Shown piece by piece: positions 1-7,708 of a stretch of DNA of 11,989 nucleotides. The position numbers and the translations under genes are program-made. Location of the stretch: NCBI GenBank assembly GCA_023438785.1, contig JAEXQJ010000057.1, forward strand, positions 1-11,989. The letters are read 5' to 3'. The stretch's first letter is position 1; every line of letters starts with the position of its first letter. This stretch comes from Pseudomonadota bacterium (lineage in GTDB: Bacteria; Myxococcota_A; Polyangia; Fen-1088). Under the pieces are notes generated by a model. The model was not told where the DNA came from. It saw only the letters and a program-made list of their open reading frames with translations, and did no database searches.

Positions 1-2
1 AC

Positions 3-716
3 ACCGGGCTGCGCGAATGGTGGGAGGACGCGGGACTGCCCCTGCCCCGTCTGTTCTCGGCGCTGACCCTGATGGGCGCGGCCTTCATCAACGAGATGGT
101 GGAGAACCACGACGTGGTCGGCCGCAACACGGACTGCATCGCCGACGTGTACATCTTCGATGTGGGGGGCATTCTCCTCTTCAGCTTTGACGGACCCAAT
201 CGCTTCTTCAGCCGCCAAGTCGTCATCGCGGACTGGTCCATGCAGCCGTCCATGACCCTGCCCGAGGGTCACTTGCACTTCGTGGGCAATTACTTCGCGG
301 CCAAATGGGCCCTGCCCTTCTACCCGCGTTTGGCACTCTTCTCCTATTTCGGCCAGGGCACGAGCGGGGGCCTGTCCTTCCGCCTGGATGATGAGTACTC
401 CATCTCGGCGGCAGCGGGGTTGGTTGGCACGAAGATGGTGAATCCCTCGACTCACGTGGTTGAGAACACGCTGTCCTTCGTCCCCACCGGGGGCGTCTTC
501 ATCGACAGGCGCAACTCGCTCGTCGCCTCGGTACAGGTGAGTGACTTGCCTGACTATTTCATCCAGCTAGGCCTGTACCCGCACGCCTTCTGGTCCTGGG
601 GCCCCGCCCTGGGCGCGTGGCTCGTGGTGGACAAGCAAGGGCGCCCGGCGGGCGGCATCTCCATCGCGCCCCTGCTGGGGCTGGGACTCGGCTACAGCGC
701 GCTCGCCCAGCATTGA
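3..716 (+). CDS. Conserved hypothetical protein, probably outer-membrane, 5' partial
   Basis: The reading frame is open from the first complete codon at position 3 to TGA at 714-716, so the gene begins upstream of the window. The first visible ATG (72) has no special claim to be the start, because 23 codons in front of it read as ordinary protein. I do not recognise the family. The visible 237 residues are rich in aromatic and glycine residues, with many short alternating hydrophobic stretches separated by polar turns. The protein ends in a glycine/leucine-rich strand-like segment (GISIAPLLGLGLGYSALAQH). This fits a membrane-associated or beta-rich envelope protein better than a cytosolic enzyme, but that is inference. 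The signal peptide, if any, lies outside the window. A methyltransferase gene follows 179 bases downstream on the same strand. Confidence 0.75.
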   Translation, partial: TGLREWWEDAGLPLPRLFSALTLMGAAFINEMVENHDVVGRNTDCIADVYIFDVGGILLFSFDGPNRFFSRQVVIADWSMQPSMTLPEGHLHFVGNYFAAKWALPFYPRLALFSYFGQGTSGGLSFRLDDEYSISAAAGLVGTKMVNPSTHVVENTLSFVPTGGVFIDRRNSLVASVQVSDLPDYFIQLGLYPHAFWSWGPALGAWLVVDKQGRPAGGISIAPLLGLGLGYSALAQH

Positions 717-895
717 CCCCGCCCACAAGGAGGTGCCCAAGGCGCGGGAAGCCGGTAGGATGCACCGGAACTGGGACCAGAGGGGCCGCGACAACGCCGG
801 GCTCGGGGAGGAAACGGAATGAGAGGCCACCATCCGCTTGGCAACGAGTCCGACCGCGCCGGACTCCCAGCTCTCTCTCATGCGGGAGGCTTGCC

Positions 896-1657
896 ATGAC
901 CGATCTCACACCGCGCTTCTGGGAAGTTTTCTTCGAGATGTACGAGGGCCTTCCCCGCCAGGGTCCGGGCAACCGCGGCAGCGCGGCCCGGGCGCTGGGC
1001 TTGTGCCAGGGTCTGCCGCCCACCCCCGCCGTGCTCGACGTCGGCTGCGGCGTGGGTGGGCAGACGCTCCATCTCGCCGAGCTGACCGATGGTTCCATCA
1101 CGGCCATGGACAGCCACGCCCCTTTCGTCGCCGCGCTCACCGCGGCCATCCGCGAGCGGGGTCTGGCCCAGCGGGTGCGCGCCCTGGTGGGCGACATGGC
1201 TCGCCCGCCGCTGCCGCCGGGTAGCTTCGACCTGGTGTGGTCCGAGGGGGCGCTCTACACCATCGGGCTGGAGAAGGCCCTTCACGTCTGTCGCGGTCTT
1301 CTGCGCCCCGGCGGCCACCTGGCCTTCACGGATGCGGTCTGGCGCAAGGACGATCCGCCCCGCGCGGTGAAGGCCAGCTTCGACCTCGACTACCCGAGCA
1401 TGGGGCGCAGCGAGGACACCCAGGCCGCCATCGCGCGGTGTGGCCTCACCCTGCTCGGTCACTTCACCTTGCCGGACGAGGCCTGGTGGGACGACTTCTA
1501 TACGCCCATGCAGACACGCATCGAGCACCTGCGCAGGAAGTATGCGGGCGACGCGGAGGCACTGGACGCGCTGGAGCACCTGGCCGCCGAACCCGAGCTC
1601 CACCGCGCCCACTCGGAGTACTACGCCTACGAGTTCTTCGTGGCACGCCGAGCTTAG
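896..1657 (+). CDS. Class I SAM-dependent methyltransferase (Methyltransf_11 type)
   Basis: Predicted protein of 253 residues that transfers a methyl group from S-adenosylmethionine to an unknown small acceptor, probably in the cytosol. Motif I is clear at residues 46-55 (VLDVGCGVGG), the glycine-rich loop that binds SAM. It is followed by the acidic residue of strand 2 (MDSH, about 73-76) and a motif IV-like SFDLVWSEGALY. A post-motif segment LLRPGGHLAFTD is typical of Methyltransf_11 enzymes. The C-terminal part is charged and helical and ends EYYAYEFFVARRA, a tail seen in many uncharacterised methyltransferases. The ATG at 896 is chosen because GGGAGG (884-889) stands six bases upstream and because the family begins just before motif I; the open frame extends further left but without protein-like content. 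The substrate cannot be told from sequence. It is convergent with the ATPase gene, with only nine bases between the stops. Confidence 0.9.
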   Translation: MTDLTPRFWEVFFEMYEGLPRQGPGNRGSAARALGLCQGLPPTPAVLDVGCGVGGQTLHLAELTDGSITAMDSHAPFVAALTAAIRERGLAQRVRALVGDMARPPLPPGSFDLVWSEGALYTIGLEKALHVCRGLLRPGGHLAFTDAVWRKDDPPRAVKASFDLDYPSMGRSEDTQAAIARCGLTLLGHFTLPDEAWWDDFYTPMQTRIEHLRRKYAGDAEALDALEHLAAEPELHRAHSEYYAYEFFVARRA

Positions 1658-1666
1658 CGTTCCGGC

Positions 1667-2875
1667 TCAGCGGGCCGCCCGCGGGGGCATGCCCGGCAGA
1701 TAGTCGAGAGGCGCCGGAGGATCTGCAACCTCGGCCGGCCTCCTACTCGAGGTATTCCGCGCGCGCGGCGGCTCGGCGCTCCTGCCCGAGGGGGGTGCGG
1801 GCGGGGCAGTGGTGGCCGGCGCGGGCGAGGACGTGCGTCCCCGGGGCGCACGCGGGACGGGTGGAGGCGCGGCGCTGGGCTTGGCGTGCCGGGGCGGCGT
1901 CGGCGCGGCGGCTTTGGCCCCATCCGCCTCGTCCACCAAGTCCACATCAATCTCGACATCCGCCTCGTCCTCGGCCACCGGCTCGGCCAGCAGCGTGCCG
2001 GCGAAACGCCGAAACAGCTGAGATTCCTCGATCGCGCCATCGAGGACCAGGGGGCGTCGGCGGTTGACCGAATCATTCACGCGCGGCGAGGCAGGCAGCC
2101 ATCCCAGCACGGGCATGTCCAAGGCCAGGTAGTCGCGCACCATTTTGCTGACGCTGCGGAAGACGCCAGCCTGCGTGGCATTGGTCACCTGGTTGCCGAC
2201 CATGAGCGCGCCGAAGCGATTGATCTGGGCGAAGGCCTTGTCAGCCAAGGAGGGCCGCACCTGGCGCAAGTGTTCCAACAGGTCCACGACCTTCTCCGCA
2301 CTGTCGCTCCGTTCGACGGGCGCCAGCAGGGCGGCCTCGATGTCCTCTTCGGCGCAATCGTGCAGGACGCGCAACACGGCGCCCTTGAGGAACGAGTACG
2401 CATCGTGAATGGCCGTCACCTGCGGCGTGGTCACCAAGATCTTCTGGCCACCCAGAGCGAAGAAATCGAGCACGTTGTAGCCCACGCCCGCGCCCACATC
2501 CACGACCACCACGTCGGCGCGCAGGGACCGCAGTTTACGAACCAGCCGCTTCTTTTGAGCCCGCCCGATGTTGGCGGCCCCGAGCACCGCGCTGGTGCCA
2601 GCCAGAAGAGAGAGGTTGGGAACGGAGGTGGGCGTGAGCACCTCGTCCGGGTCCTCGGCGGTCTTGTCGAGCAGCGACTGGAGGCCTGTCCTCGTTCGCG
2701 TGATGCCCAGGAGCAGGTGCTGGTTGGCCGCGCCCAAATCCATGTCGGCGATGACCACCCGCTTGCCCATCTGGGCAAACGTGGCCGCCAAATTGAGCGC
2801 GACGATGCTCTTGCCCACACCGCCCTTACCGCCACCCACAGTGAGAATTCGCGACGCGGTGACTGCGTTGCTCAA
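1667..2875 (-). CDS. MinD/ParA-family P-loop ATPase (FlhG-like) with Pro/Ala-rich tail
   Basis: Predicted 402-residue deviant-Walker ATPase of the SIMIBI class. The N-terminus has the deviant Walker A motif KGGVGKS at residues 17-23, DMDLGAAN at 44-51 and VVVVDVGAGVG at 122-132. TTPQVTAIHDAYSFLKG at 149-165 and LGWLPASPRVNDSVNRRRP at about 257-275 are characteristic of FlhG/MinD2-like proteins, which position flagella, polar machines or chromosomes. Residues 299-319 form a strongly acidic patch, and 321-402 are a disordered-looking Pro/Ala/Arg/Ser tail absent from ordinary MinD. The start is TTG at 2875: GGAGGAG (2878-2884) lies just two bases upstream, no ATG or GTG exists before the Walker motif, and an in-frame stop lies about 60 bases further upstream. 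No flagellar gene is visible, so the exact role stays open. The phosphatidyltransferase gene lies 128 bases upstream on the same strand and may be cotranscribed. Confidence 0.9.
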   Translation of the reverse strand: MSNAVTASRILTVGGGKGGVGKSIVALNLAATFAQMGKRVVIADMDLGAANQHLLLGITRTRTGLQSLLDKTAEDPDEVLTPTSVPNLSLLAGTSAVLGAANIGRAQKKRLVRKLRSLRADVVVVDVGAGVGYNVLDFFALGGQKILVTTPQVTAIHDAYSFLKGAVLRVLHDCAEEDIEAALLAPVERSDSAEKVVDLLEHLRQVRPSLADKAFAQINRFGALMVGNQVTNATQAGVFRSVSKMVRDYLALDMPVLGWLPASPRVNDSVNRRRPLVLDGAIEESQLFRRFAGTLLAEPVAEDEADVEIDVDLVDEADGAKAAAPTPPRHAKPSAAPPPVPRAPRGRTSSPAPATTAPPAPPSGRSAEPPRARNTSSRRPAEVADPPAPLDYLPGMPPRAAR

Positions 2876-3003
2876 GGCTCCTCCAGGCCTGGTTATCGTC
2901 CACTCGGCGGGCGCTCTTAAGGACGCTGTGTCTCATTCTGCCGACGCACGCCGACAGAGCACCTGCACGTACAAGGCGCGCCGACCAGTGCAGACCCTGT
3001 TGC

Positions 3004-3867
3004 TCACGCCGGACGCGGCTTCTTGCGAGGCGCCTCTCGCGGCTTTGACTTCTCGTCAGATGCCTGGCCCGGGTCTGGCACCTTCGCGGGCGTCAGCGCC
3101 AAAACCAAGGCGCGGAAGCGCGCTGCCGCGGTCACGTTGGTGCTGATGGCCATGAAGACCAAGGCCGCCACCGTGAGCCAATACCGGGGGTGACCGGCCG
3201 AGGGACTGGCCAGCACGTCCACCAGCGGAGACAGCGCCACTGCAGCCCCGAGCACGAGAATCCGCTCCGCCCTCTGCATCAGTCCCATCTGCATGGACAC
3301 GCCGAGCGACTCGCCCTTCGCGCGTACGTAGGGCACGATGAGCGTGCCCAGCAAGGCGGCCAGGGCGGCAAAGAGCGTGAGGTGATTGCGGTAGTAGATG
3401 GCCAGGCCGATGAGCAGCAGGGCGTCCGTGTAGCGATCGAGGATGGCGTCGGTGGCACCGCCCGCCACGCTCTCCTGGCGACGCGCCCGGGCCAGACGCC
3501 CATCCATGACGTCGAGAATGCCCGAGATGAGAAACAGCCAGCCGGCCAGCGCGAAGTGCCCCAGCGCCGCCGCCGGGCAGGCCGCCGCACCCAGCAGCGC
3601 GGCCACCCAGGTCACCGTATTCGCGCTCACCCCACTGGCCAAGATGAGGCGCCACAGCGGGTCCGTGGCCCAGAAGAAGAAGTAACGCACCTGATAGCCC
3701 AGCAGCGCCGAACTGCGCCGAGCCTCCACCCGGTAGTCGTGAGGCAAGCCGCGGCGGGCGCGGCGCACGAAGTAGACCACGGCACCCACGGCAAAATAAG
3801 CCATGCCCGCCAGGGCGGGCGCCACCGCGGCCCAGGCGTCCCATTGCCTGCTCCATTCCCCCGCCAT
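3004..3867 (-). CDS. CDP-alcohol phosphatidyltransferase family membrane protein
   Basis: Predicted 287-residue integral membrane enzyme that moves a phosphatidyl (or related) group from a CDP-linked donor to an alcohol acceptor during phospholipid synthesis. The family signature is complete: D119xxD122G123xxA126R127-x8-G136xxxD140xxxD144, with the four metal-binding aspartates in place. Hydrophobic segments occur near residues 17-35, 83-118, 147-158, 164-180, 203-220 and 229-245. The C-terminus (about 262-287) is a Lys/Pro-rich cytosolic tail. I prefer ATG at 3867 because GGAGG (3873-3877) lies five bases upstream; ATG at 3888 (seven residues longer) is possible but its GGGAGG is twelve bases away. 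The residues before the catalytic domain are longer than in PgsA, so the acceptor (glycerol phosphate, serine, inositol or other) cannot be assigned. The ATPase gene follows downstream on the same strand. Confidence 0.88.
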   Translation of the reverse strand: MAGEWSRQWDAWAAVAPALAGMAYFAVGAVVYFVRRARRGLPHDYRVEARRSSALLGYQVRYFFFWATDPLWRLILASGVSANTVTWVAALLGAAACPAAALGHFALAGWLFLISGILDVMDGRLARARRQESVAGGATDAILDRYTDALLLIGLAIYYRNHLTLFAALAALLGTLIVPYVRAKGESLGVSMQMGLMQRAERILVLGAAVALSPLVDVLASPSAGHPRYWLTVAALVFMAISTNVTAAARFRALVLALTPAKVPDPGQASDEKSKPREAPRKKPRPA

Positions 3868-3888
3868 AGACGCCTCCACACTGCTCAT

Positions 3889-4319
3889 GGCTGCACGTGA
3901 CCTCCCAGAGTCTCCCTCATTGCAAACCGGCTGCTGTTCGCAATCTAGGTCGCGGGCGGCAAGGTGGCCCGCACGCGGCGAAGGAAATTTGCCCTTCCTT
4001 CCGCCCGGCGTCCGCAGTGTTTCCAACCGGTGGCACAGGGCCGTGTCGCGGTTACGACCTCGTAGCGGCTTCAGGCCGCGCGGCAGAGACTTGGGCCGCC
4101 GGCCCGGCCCCGGCGACCCGGCATGGGAATTGAAGATACGCTTGCCAATCGTGACTGCGAACAGCGTCGAAAGGGGATGGCGTCTGGGTGAGGTGCGACG
4201 TTGCACGCAGCGGCCGTGAAGCGCGTCGGTACGGCCGGGGAGTGATGGGCGGCGTTTCGGAGAATGGCGTGCGGCGCAGTCACGAGCTTTTTATCCGTGC
4301 GCAAGAAGGAGAGAGGCGA
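3889..4319. other. Divergent intergenic region without a convincing gene
   Basis: This 430-base stretch separates the minus-strand phosphatidyltransferase from the plus-strand radical SAM gene and should hold promoters for both. Open frames cross it, but their codon third positions are much less GC-rich than in the flanking genes, so I treat it as non-coding. A perfect 7-bp inverted repeat with an 8-base loop (GAAGGAA at 3980-3986, TTCCTTC at 3995-4001) lies about 110 bases before the phosphatidyltransferase start. It could be an operator or a leader hairpin. I found no clear -10/-35 or sigma-54 pair. Confidence 0.55.
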
Positions 4320-5819
4320 GTGGGAGAGCGGCACCAGCTTCCGTTTGGAAAACGGCTGTCCGTCGGGACCAAAGGAGCACTCATCGAGCGCCTCCTGCGC
4401 GCCTCGCGCTGCTTGCCCCCGACCTTCGTCCAGGGCGCAATCCGGCGTCTGGCGGGCCGCAACCGCTACCCCATGGGTCAGCGGTTCATCGAGCAGGCCC
4501 TGGTGTCGCTGAGGCGCGCCCTGGGCCAGGCCAACCCCCGCTGTCGCAAGAAGCTGATCCGCAACCTGGCCGTCAACCAGGGCGTGTACGGCCAAGCCCT
4601 GCGCAACTGGATCACCCATCAGATCGGCTACGAGATCCAGACTCTGCTGGTCATCTCGCCCACCATGCGCTGCCCGCTCCGCTGCTACGGCTGTTACTCG
4701 GCCGAATACGACCGCAGCTCGGACATGGACCTGGCCACCTTCGATCGCGTGCTCAGCGAGGCCAAGGCCATGGGCAACTACTTCGTGGTCATCTCGGGCG
4801 GCGAGCCCTTCATGTACAAGGGGCTGCACGAGTTGCTGCGCAAGCATGACGATATGTACTTCCAGGTCTACACGTCAGGCGTGACCCTGGACGCCAAAGG
4901 CGCGGCGCGTTTGGCCGAATTGGGCAACGTCCTTCCTTGCCTGAGCGTGGAGGGATTCGAGGAACAGACCGACGAGAGGCGCGGCAAAGGACACTTCAAG
5001 CGACTTCTTTCGGCCTTCGCCAACCTGCGCGAGGCGGGCGTGCCTTTCGGGTTCTCGTGCACGGCCACGCGCCTCAACAACGATCTCGTGATCAGCGACG
5101 AGTTCGTGCGCTTCGTGCTCGACCAGGGCGCCATCCTGGGCTGGTACTTCCAGTACATGCCCATCGGCCGCGAGCCTGCGCTGGATCTGGTCCCCACGCC
5201 CGAGCAGCGGCTGACCCGACTGCGTCGGCTGCACGAGATCCGCGCTCGCCACGATGTGCTCATCGCCGATTTCTGGAACGACGGGCCGTTGGTGGGTGGC
5301 TGCATGGCGGGTGCGCGTCGCTATCTCCACATCAACAACGCGGGCGATGTGGAACCCTGCGTGTTCTGCCAACTCTCCACCGACAACGTGCACGACAAAG
5401 GTCTGCTCGAGATCGTGCGGACATCGCGCCTGCTGGCCGCGATTCGCAAGCGCCAGCCCTACAGCGACAACCTGCTACGCCCGTGTCTGATGATCGACAA
5501 TCCCGAGTCGCTCAGGGAGGTGGTCGAGGAGGCCAATCCGCGCGAGACGTGCAGCGGAGGCGCGCGTCGCTTGGTCACCGACTTGTACCCGCAGATCCAG
5601 AAGTACGCCGAGCGCTGGCGGGATCTGGCGGACGACGCCTGGAACGACCTCTTTGCCGGGCAGTACCGGGAGACCGTGATCGAGGCGCATCGCCTGACCG
5701 AGGACTTCAAGCGCCACCACGCCGAGCCTCCAGACGGCGCGGGCAAGGCCGCCGAAAGCGCGAGTGTCCCGCCCAACGTCCAAGCCGCCAGCCAAAACGA
5801 GCCCCCCGAAGCGGCCTGA
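4320..5819 (+). CDS. Radical SAM protein with Cys-rich C-terminal (SPASM-like) half
   Basis: Predicted 499-residue radical SAM enzyme. The cluster motif C118xxxC122xxC125 (CPLRCYGC) binds the SAM-ligated 4Fe-4S cluster, and GGEP at 160-163 is the SAM-binding motif. Five further cysteines (C328, C347, C350, C389, C411) in the C-terminal half are placed as if to hold an auxiliary Fe-S cluster; around C347 the text GDVEPCVFC resembles the start of a SPASM/twitch domain. About 115 residues of basic helical sequence precede the core, and a polar Ala/Pro/Glu tail follows 455. I choose GTG at 4320 because AAGGAG lies eight bases upstream and codon third positions become GC-rich only from there. ATG at 4245 (25 residues longer) has GGGGAG only two bases away and reads as non-coding. 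No precursor peptide gene adjoins it. The substrate is unknown; peptide, cofactor or lipid modification are all possible. Confidence 0.85.
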   Translation: MGERHQLPFGKRLSVGTKGALIERLLRASRCLPPTFVQGAIRRLAGRNRYPMGQRFIEQALVSLRRALGQANPRCRKKLIRNLAVNQGVYGQALRNWITHQIGYEIQTLLVISPTMRCPLRCYGCYSAEYDRSSDMDLATFDRVLSEAKAMGNYFVVISGGEPFMYKGLHELLRKHDDMYFQVYTSGVTLDAKGAARLAELGNVLPCLSVEGFEEQTDERRGKGHFKRLLSAFANLREAGVPFGFSCTATRLNNDLVISDEFVRFVLDQGAILGWYFQYMPIGREPALDLVPTPEQRLTRLRRLHEIRARHDVLIADFWNDGPLVGGCMAGARRYLHINNAGDVEPCVFCQLSTDNVHDKGLLEIVRTSRLLAAIRKRQPYSDNLLRPCLMIDNPESLREVVEEANPRETCSGGARRLVTDLYPQIQKYAERWRDLADDAWNDLFAGQYRETVIEAHRLTEDFKRHHAEPPDGAGKAAESASVPPNVQAASQNEPPEAA

Positions 5820-5983
5820 GCACCGGGCGCCCCGAGCCGAGCGGTCCCCGCGCCATTCTTCGTCGCCTCCCGAAGAGGCACGGTCCTCACCGCGCGTCGC
5901 ATTGACGTCCGCGACCCCACGCCGGGAAATCCAGCGACCTGGTTTCCCGACGCAGATAGGGCGCTCCGCCCGCGCTGACCAGA

Positions 5984-6008
5984 GAGGGGGCCGACCCGCG
6001 GCCCCCTC
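5984..6008 (-). terminator. GC-rich hairpin, likely terminator of the Cys-rich lipoprotein gene
   Basis: A perfect 10-bp stem (GAGGGGGCCG at 5984-5993 with CGGCCCCCTC at 5999-6008) closes a 5-base loop. On the minus strand it begins about ten bases after the lipoprotein stop codon. There is no T-tract on either side, so it is either a non-canonical intrinsic terminator or an mRNA 3'-end stabiliser. It could also stop plus-strand transcripts from the radical SAM gene ending at 5819. Confidence 0.6.
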
Positions 6009-6018
6009 CACATCGTGG

Positions 6019-6738
6019 CTACTGGCAGACGCCCACAACGCAGGTCGACACGCCCGCGTCGGCCCCCTGACCAGGACCGATGCCGATCGGGCAACCCGCC
6101 GGGAGGAACACCGCCGGCTGGCCCACGCACGTGATGCTGATCGCGCCCGAGATCGAATCGCGCGCTCCGGTGGCGATCGTGGCACCCAGTTCGTCCTTGA
6201 AGGTCAGCAACGTCTCCGGACGCTCGCCCGCACTGGTCACCGCCTCGACGGAGTAGCAGGCCGCCCCGTTCAGGCTTACAGAGACGGTGATCGGCATGGT
6301 CGCGCTGGTGCCAATGACCGTGCGCTCCTTCACGCCGTTGGCGTAGCACACGGTCAACGTGGTTTCCGTGGCCGACGAGATCGACTGCTGCACGCAGGCG
6401 CCCGTGCCCACACAGCTACTGGGTAGGTCGGCCAGACACGACGGGAGGGCGCACGGATCCACGTTTGGAGCATCGGCGATCACGTCCACCACGGCATCGG
6501 GCACCACCGCATCCGCCGCCGTATCCCCGGCCACATCACCCCCGCCGTCCACCGGGGGCATGGGCGCGTCCGTCACGGGAGCGTCAACCGGGGCGTCCCG
6601 AAGCGCATCCAGCCCCGCATCGCCTCTGGCATCCCCTCCACCCGCGTCCCCCGCATCCCCGCGTTCATCATCGTCGTCGCCACAGCCCCAAGCCGCCGTC
6701 ACCAGAACACAAGCCATCACGAACTTGAGTACACGCAT
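6019..6738 (-). CDS. Secreted Cys-rich lipoprotein with Asp/Ala linker, function unknown
   Basis: Predicted 239-residue lipoprotein. Residues 1-18 form a short signal peptide (MRVLKFVMACVLVTAAWG) ending before Cys19, the probable lipidation site; the box AWGC is not ideal, since -3 is Ala and -2 is Trp. Residues 20-93 are a low-complexity linker dominated by Asp, Ala and Gly with repeated DA and DAP steps, a style common in myxobacterial-type lipoproteins. The globular part (94-239) carries ten cysteines (96, 101, 109, 115, 131, 161, 204, 216, 233, 238), enough for five disulfides, in keeping with an exported domain. I do not recognise its fold. The start is supported by the purine-rich GAGGGG four bases upstream. 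It is convergent with the first radical SAM gene and divergent from rpiA. A hairpin lies directly after its stop. Confidence 0.85.
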   Translation of the reverse strand: MRVLKFVMACVLVTAAWGCGDDDDERGDAGDAGGGDARGDAGLDALRDAPVDAPVTDAPMPPVDGGGDVAGDTAADAVVPDAVVDVIADAPNVDPCALPSCLADLPSSCVGTGACVQQSISSATETTLTVCYANGVKERTVIGTSATMPITVSVSLNGAACYSVEAVTSAGERPETLLTFKDELGATIATGARDSISGAISITCVGQPAVFLPAGCPIGIGPGQGADAGVSTCVVGVCQ

Positions 6739-6870
6739 CTTTCCCCTCTCCCTTCAACCCCACACGGTTCGCAGAAAGTGTGCAAAGCAGATCCCCAGTT
6801 GTCAAACCGCGCAGCGAACGAACCCCAGAATCACGCGCAAGGGTCCGGTGGGACGTGCATCTGGCCAGCG

Positions 6871-6901
6871 TTCACTGCGCCTTCGACGAAATTGATATAA
6901 C
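6871..6901 (+). promoter_or_regulatory. Possible sigma-70 type promoter of rpiA
   Basis: TATAAC at 6896-6901 matches five of six bases of the -10 consensus in an otherwise GC-rich region. A weak -35 (TTCACT, 6871-6876) stands 19 bases upstream, a wider spacing than ideal. Transcription would start near 6908, giving a leader of about 30 bases. This is a motif match only. Confidence 0.35.
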
Positions 6902-6905
6902 CAGA

Positions 6906-6932
6906 CTCGGTGGAACCAATCGCCCCACCGAG
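6906..6932 (+). promoter_or_regulatory. Leader hairpin overlapping the rpiA ribosome binding site
   Basis: CTCGGTGG (6906-6913) pairs perfectly with CCACCGAG (6925-6932), leaving an 11-base loop. The right arm contains the first bases of the rpiA Shine-Dalgarno sequence (GAGGG, 6930-6934), which sits four bases before the ATG. If the hairpin forms it would partly hide the ribosome binding site. Confidence 0.4.
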
Positions 6933-6938
6933 GGACAC

Positions 6939-7646
6939 ATGAAGAGCAGCAGCAGTCACGAGGAACTCAAGAAGCTGGTCGGTGTGGCCGCGGCCCAGCT
7001 GGTTCAAAGCGGAATGGTGGTCGGTGTCGGCACGGGTTCCACGGCACGCTTCTTCATCGAGGAGTTGGGGCGACGCGTGCGCGACGAGGCTCTGCACCTG
7101 GTCGGCGTCCCCACCTCGTTCCAATCGCGCCTGCTGTGCCAAAAGAACGGTGTGCCCCTCGCGGAATCGCAGGATGTCAGCTACCTGGACCTGGCCGTGG
7201 ACGGAGCGGACGAGGTGGACCCCCAGCTCGACCTCATCAAAGGCGGCGGCGCGGCTCACGCGCGCGAGAAGGTCATCGCTGGCATGGCCAAGCAGTTCGT
7301 GGTGATCGTCGACGAGAGCAAGCTCGTGCCGCGCCTGGGGACCGGATTCGCCGTCCCCGTCGAGATCATCCCTGGCGCGCTCAAGTTCGTGAGCGAAAGG
7401 CTGGCGAGCCTCGGCGGCACCCCGCAGCTCCGCATGGGCGTGCGCAAGGACGGCCCGGTGGTGACTGACAACGGCTTGTTCGTGCTCGACGCCAAGTTCG
7501 CTCCGTCCGTTGATCTGCACTATGTCGACGCTCAGTTGCACAACACGCCGGGCGTGCTCGAGACCGGTCTCTTCCTGGGCATGGCCAGCAAGGTGCTCGT
7601 GGGCAGGGCCGCGGATAACACGGTCACGACCCTCGTCCGCGGATAG
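6939..7646 (+). CDS. rpiA: Ribose-5-phosphate isomerase A
   Basis: Predicted 235-residue cytosolic enzyme that interconverts ribose 5-phosphate and ribulose 5-phosphate in the non-oxidative pentose phosphate pathway. Family motifs are present in order: GTGST at 31-35 (phosphate-binding loop), DGADEVD at 88-94 (active-site acidic residues), KGGGAAHAREK at 101-111 (catalytic Lys/Glu segment), TDNG at 176-179 and PGVLETGLF at 204-212. The length matches bacterial RpiA. The ATG at 6939 is chosen because GAGGG lies just upstream and because the family begins here; the open frame extends to 6780 but that part does not resemble RpiA. In KGGGAAHARE a His-Ala replaces the more usual Leu-Thr, a mild variation outside the catalytic residues. 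It is apparently a single-gene unit, 188 bases before the repeat lipoprotein gene. Confidence 0.97.
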   Translation: MKSSSSHEELKKLVGVAAAQLVQSGMVVGVGTGSTARFFIEELGRRVRDEALHLVGVPTSFQSRLLCQKNGVPLAESQDVSYLDLAVDGADEVDPQLDLIKGGGAAHAREKVIAGMAKQFVVIVDESKLVPRLGTGFAVPVEIIPGALKFVSERLASLGGTPQLRMGVRKDGPVVTDNGLFVLDAKFAPSVDLHYVDAQLHNTPGVLETGLFLGMASKVLVGRAADNTVTTLVRG

Positions 7647-7708
7647 CCGGCCTCGAACACCTCAGAAATCTGAGACGCTGCCGACTCGGCCGCCCTGACG
7701 CGTTCATC

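Noticed and set aside
727..822. AAGGAGG at 727-733 followed by short frames, including a 20-residue ORF from ATG 760
   Set aside because: The strong Shine-Dalgarno has no start codon at a usable distance, and the peptide from 760 has no ribosome binding site of its own. Most likely chance in a 179-base intergenic gap.
1886..2920. Long plus-strand open frame opposite the ATPase gene
   Set aside because: It is the antisense shadow of a gene with complete ATPase motifs and has no recognisable domain or start signal.
6019..6738. The Asp/Ala-rich lipoprotein as a second repeat precursor
   Set aside because: Its DA repeats lack the Tyr-x4-Pro pattern and serve as a linker before a Cys-rich globular domain.
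7661..7674. Palindrome CTCAGAAATCTGAG just after the rpiA stop
   Set aside because: A 6-bp stem with a 2-base centre is a poor RNA hairpin and has no T-tract. It could be an operator but stands alone.
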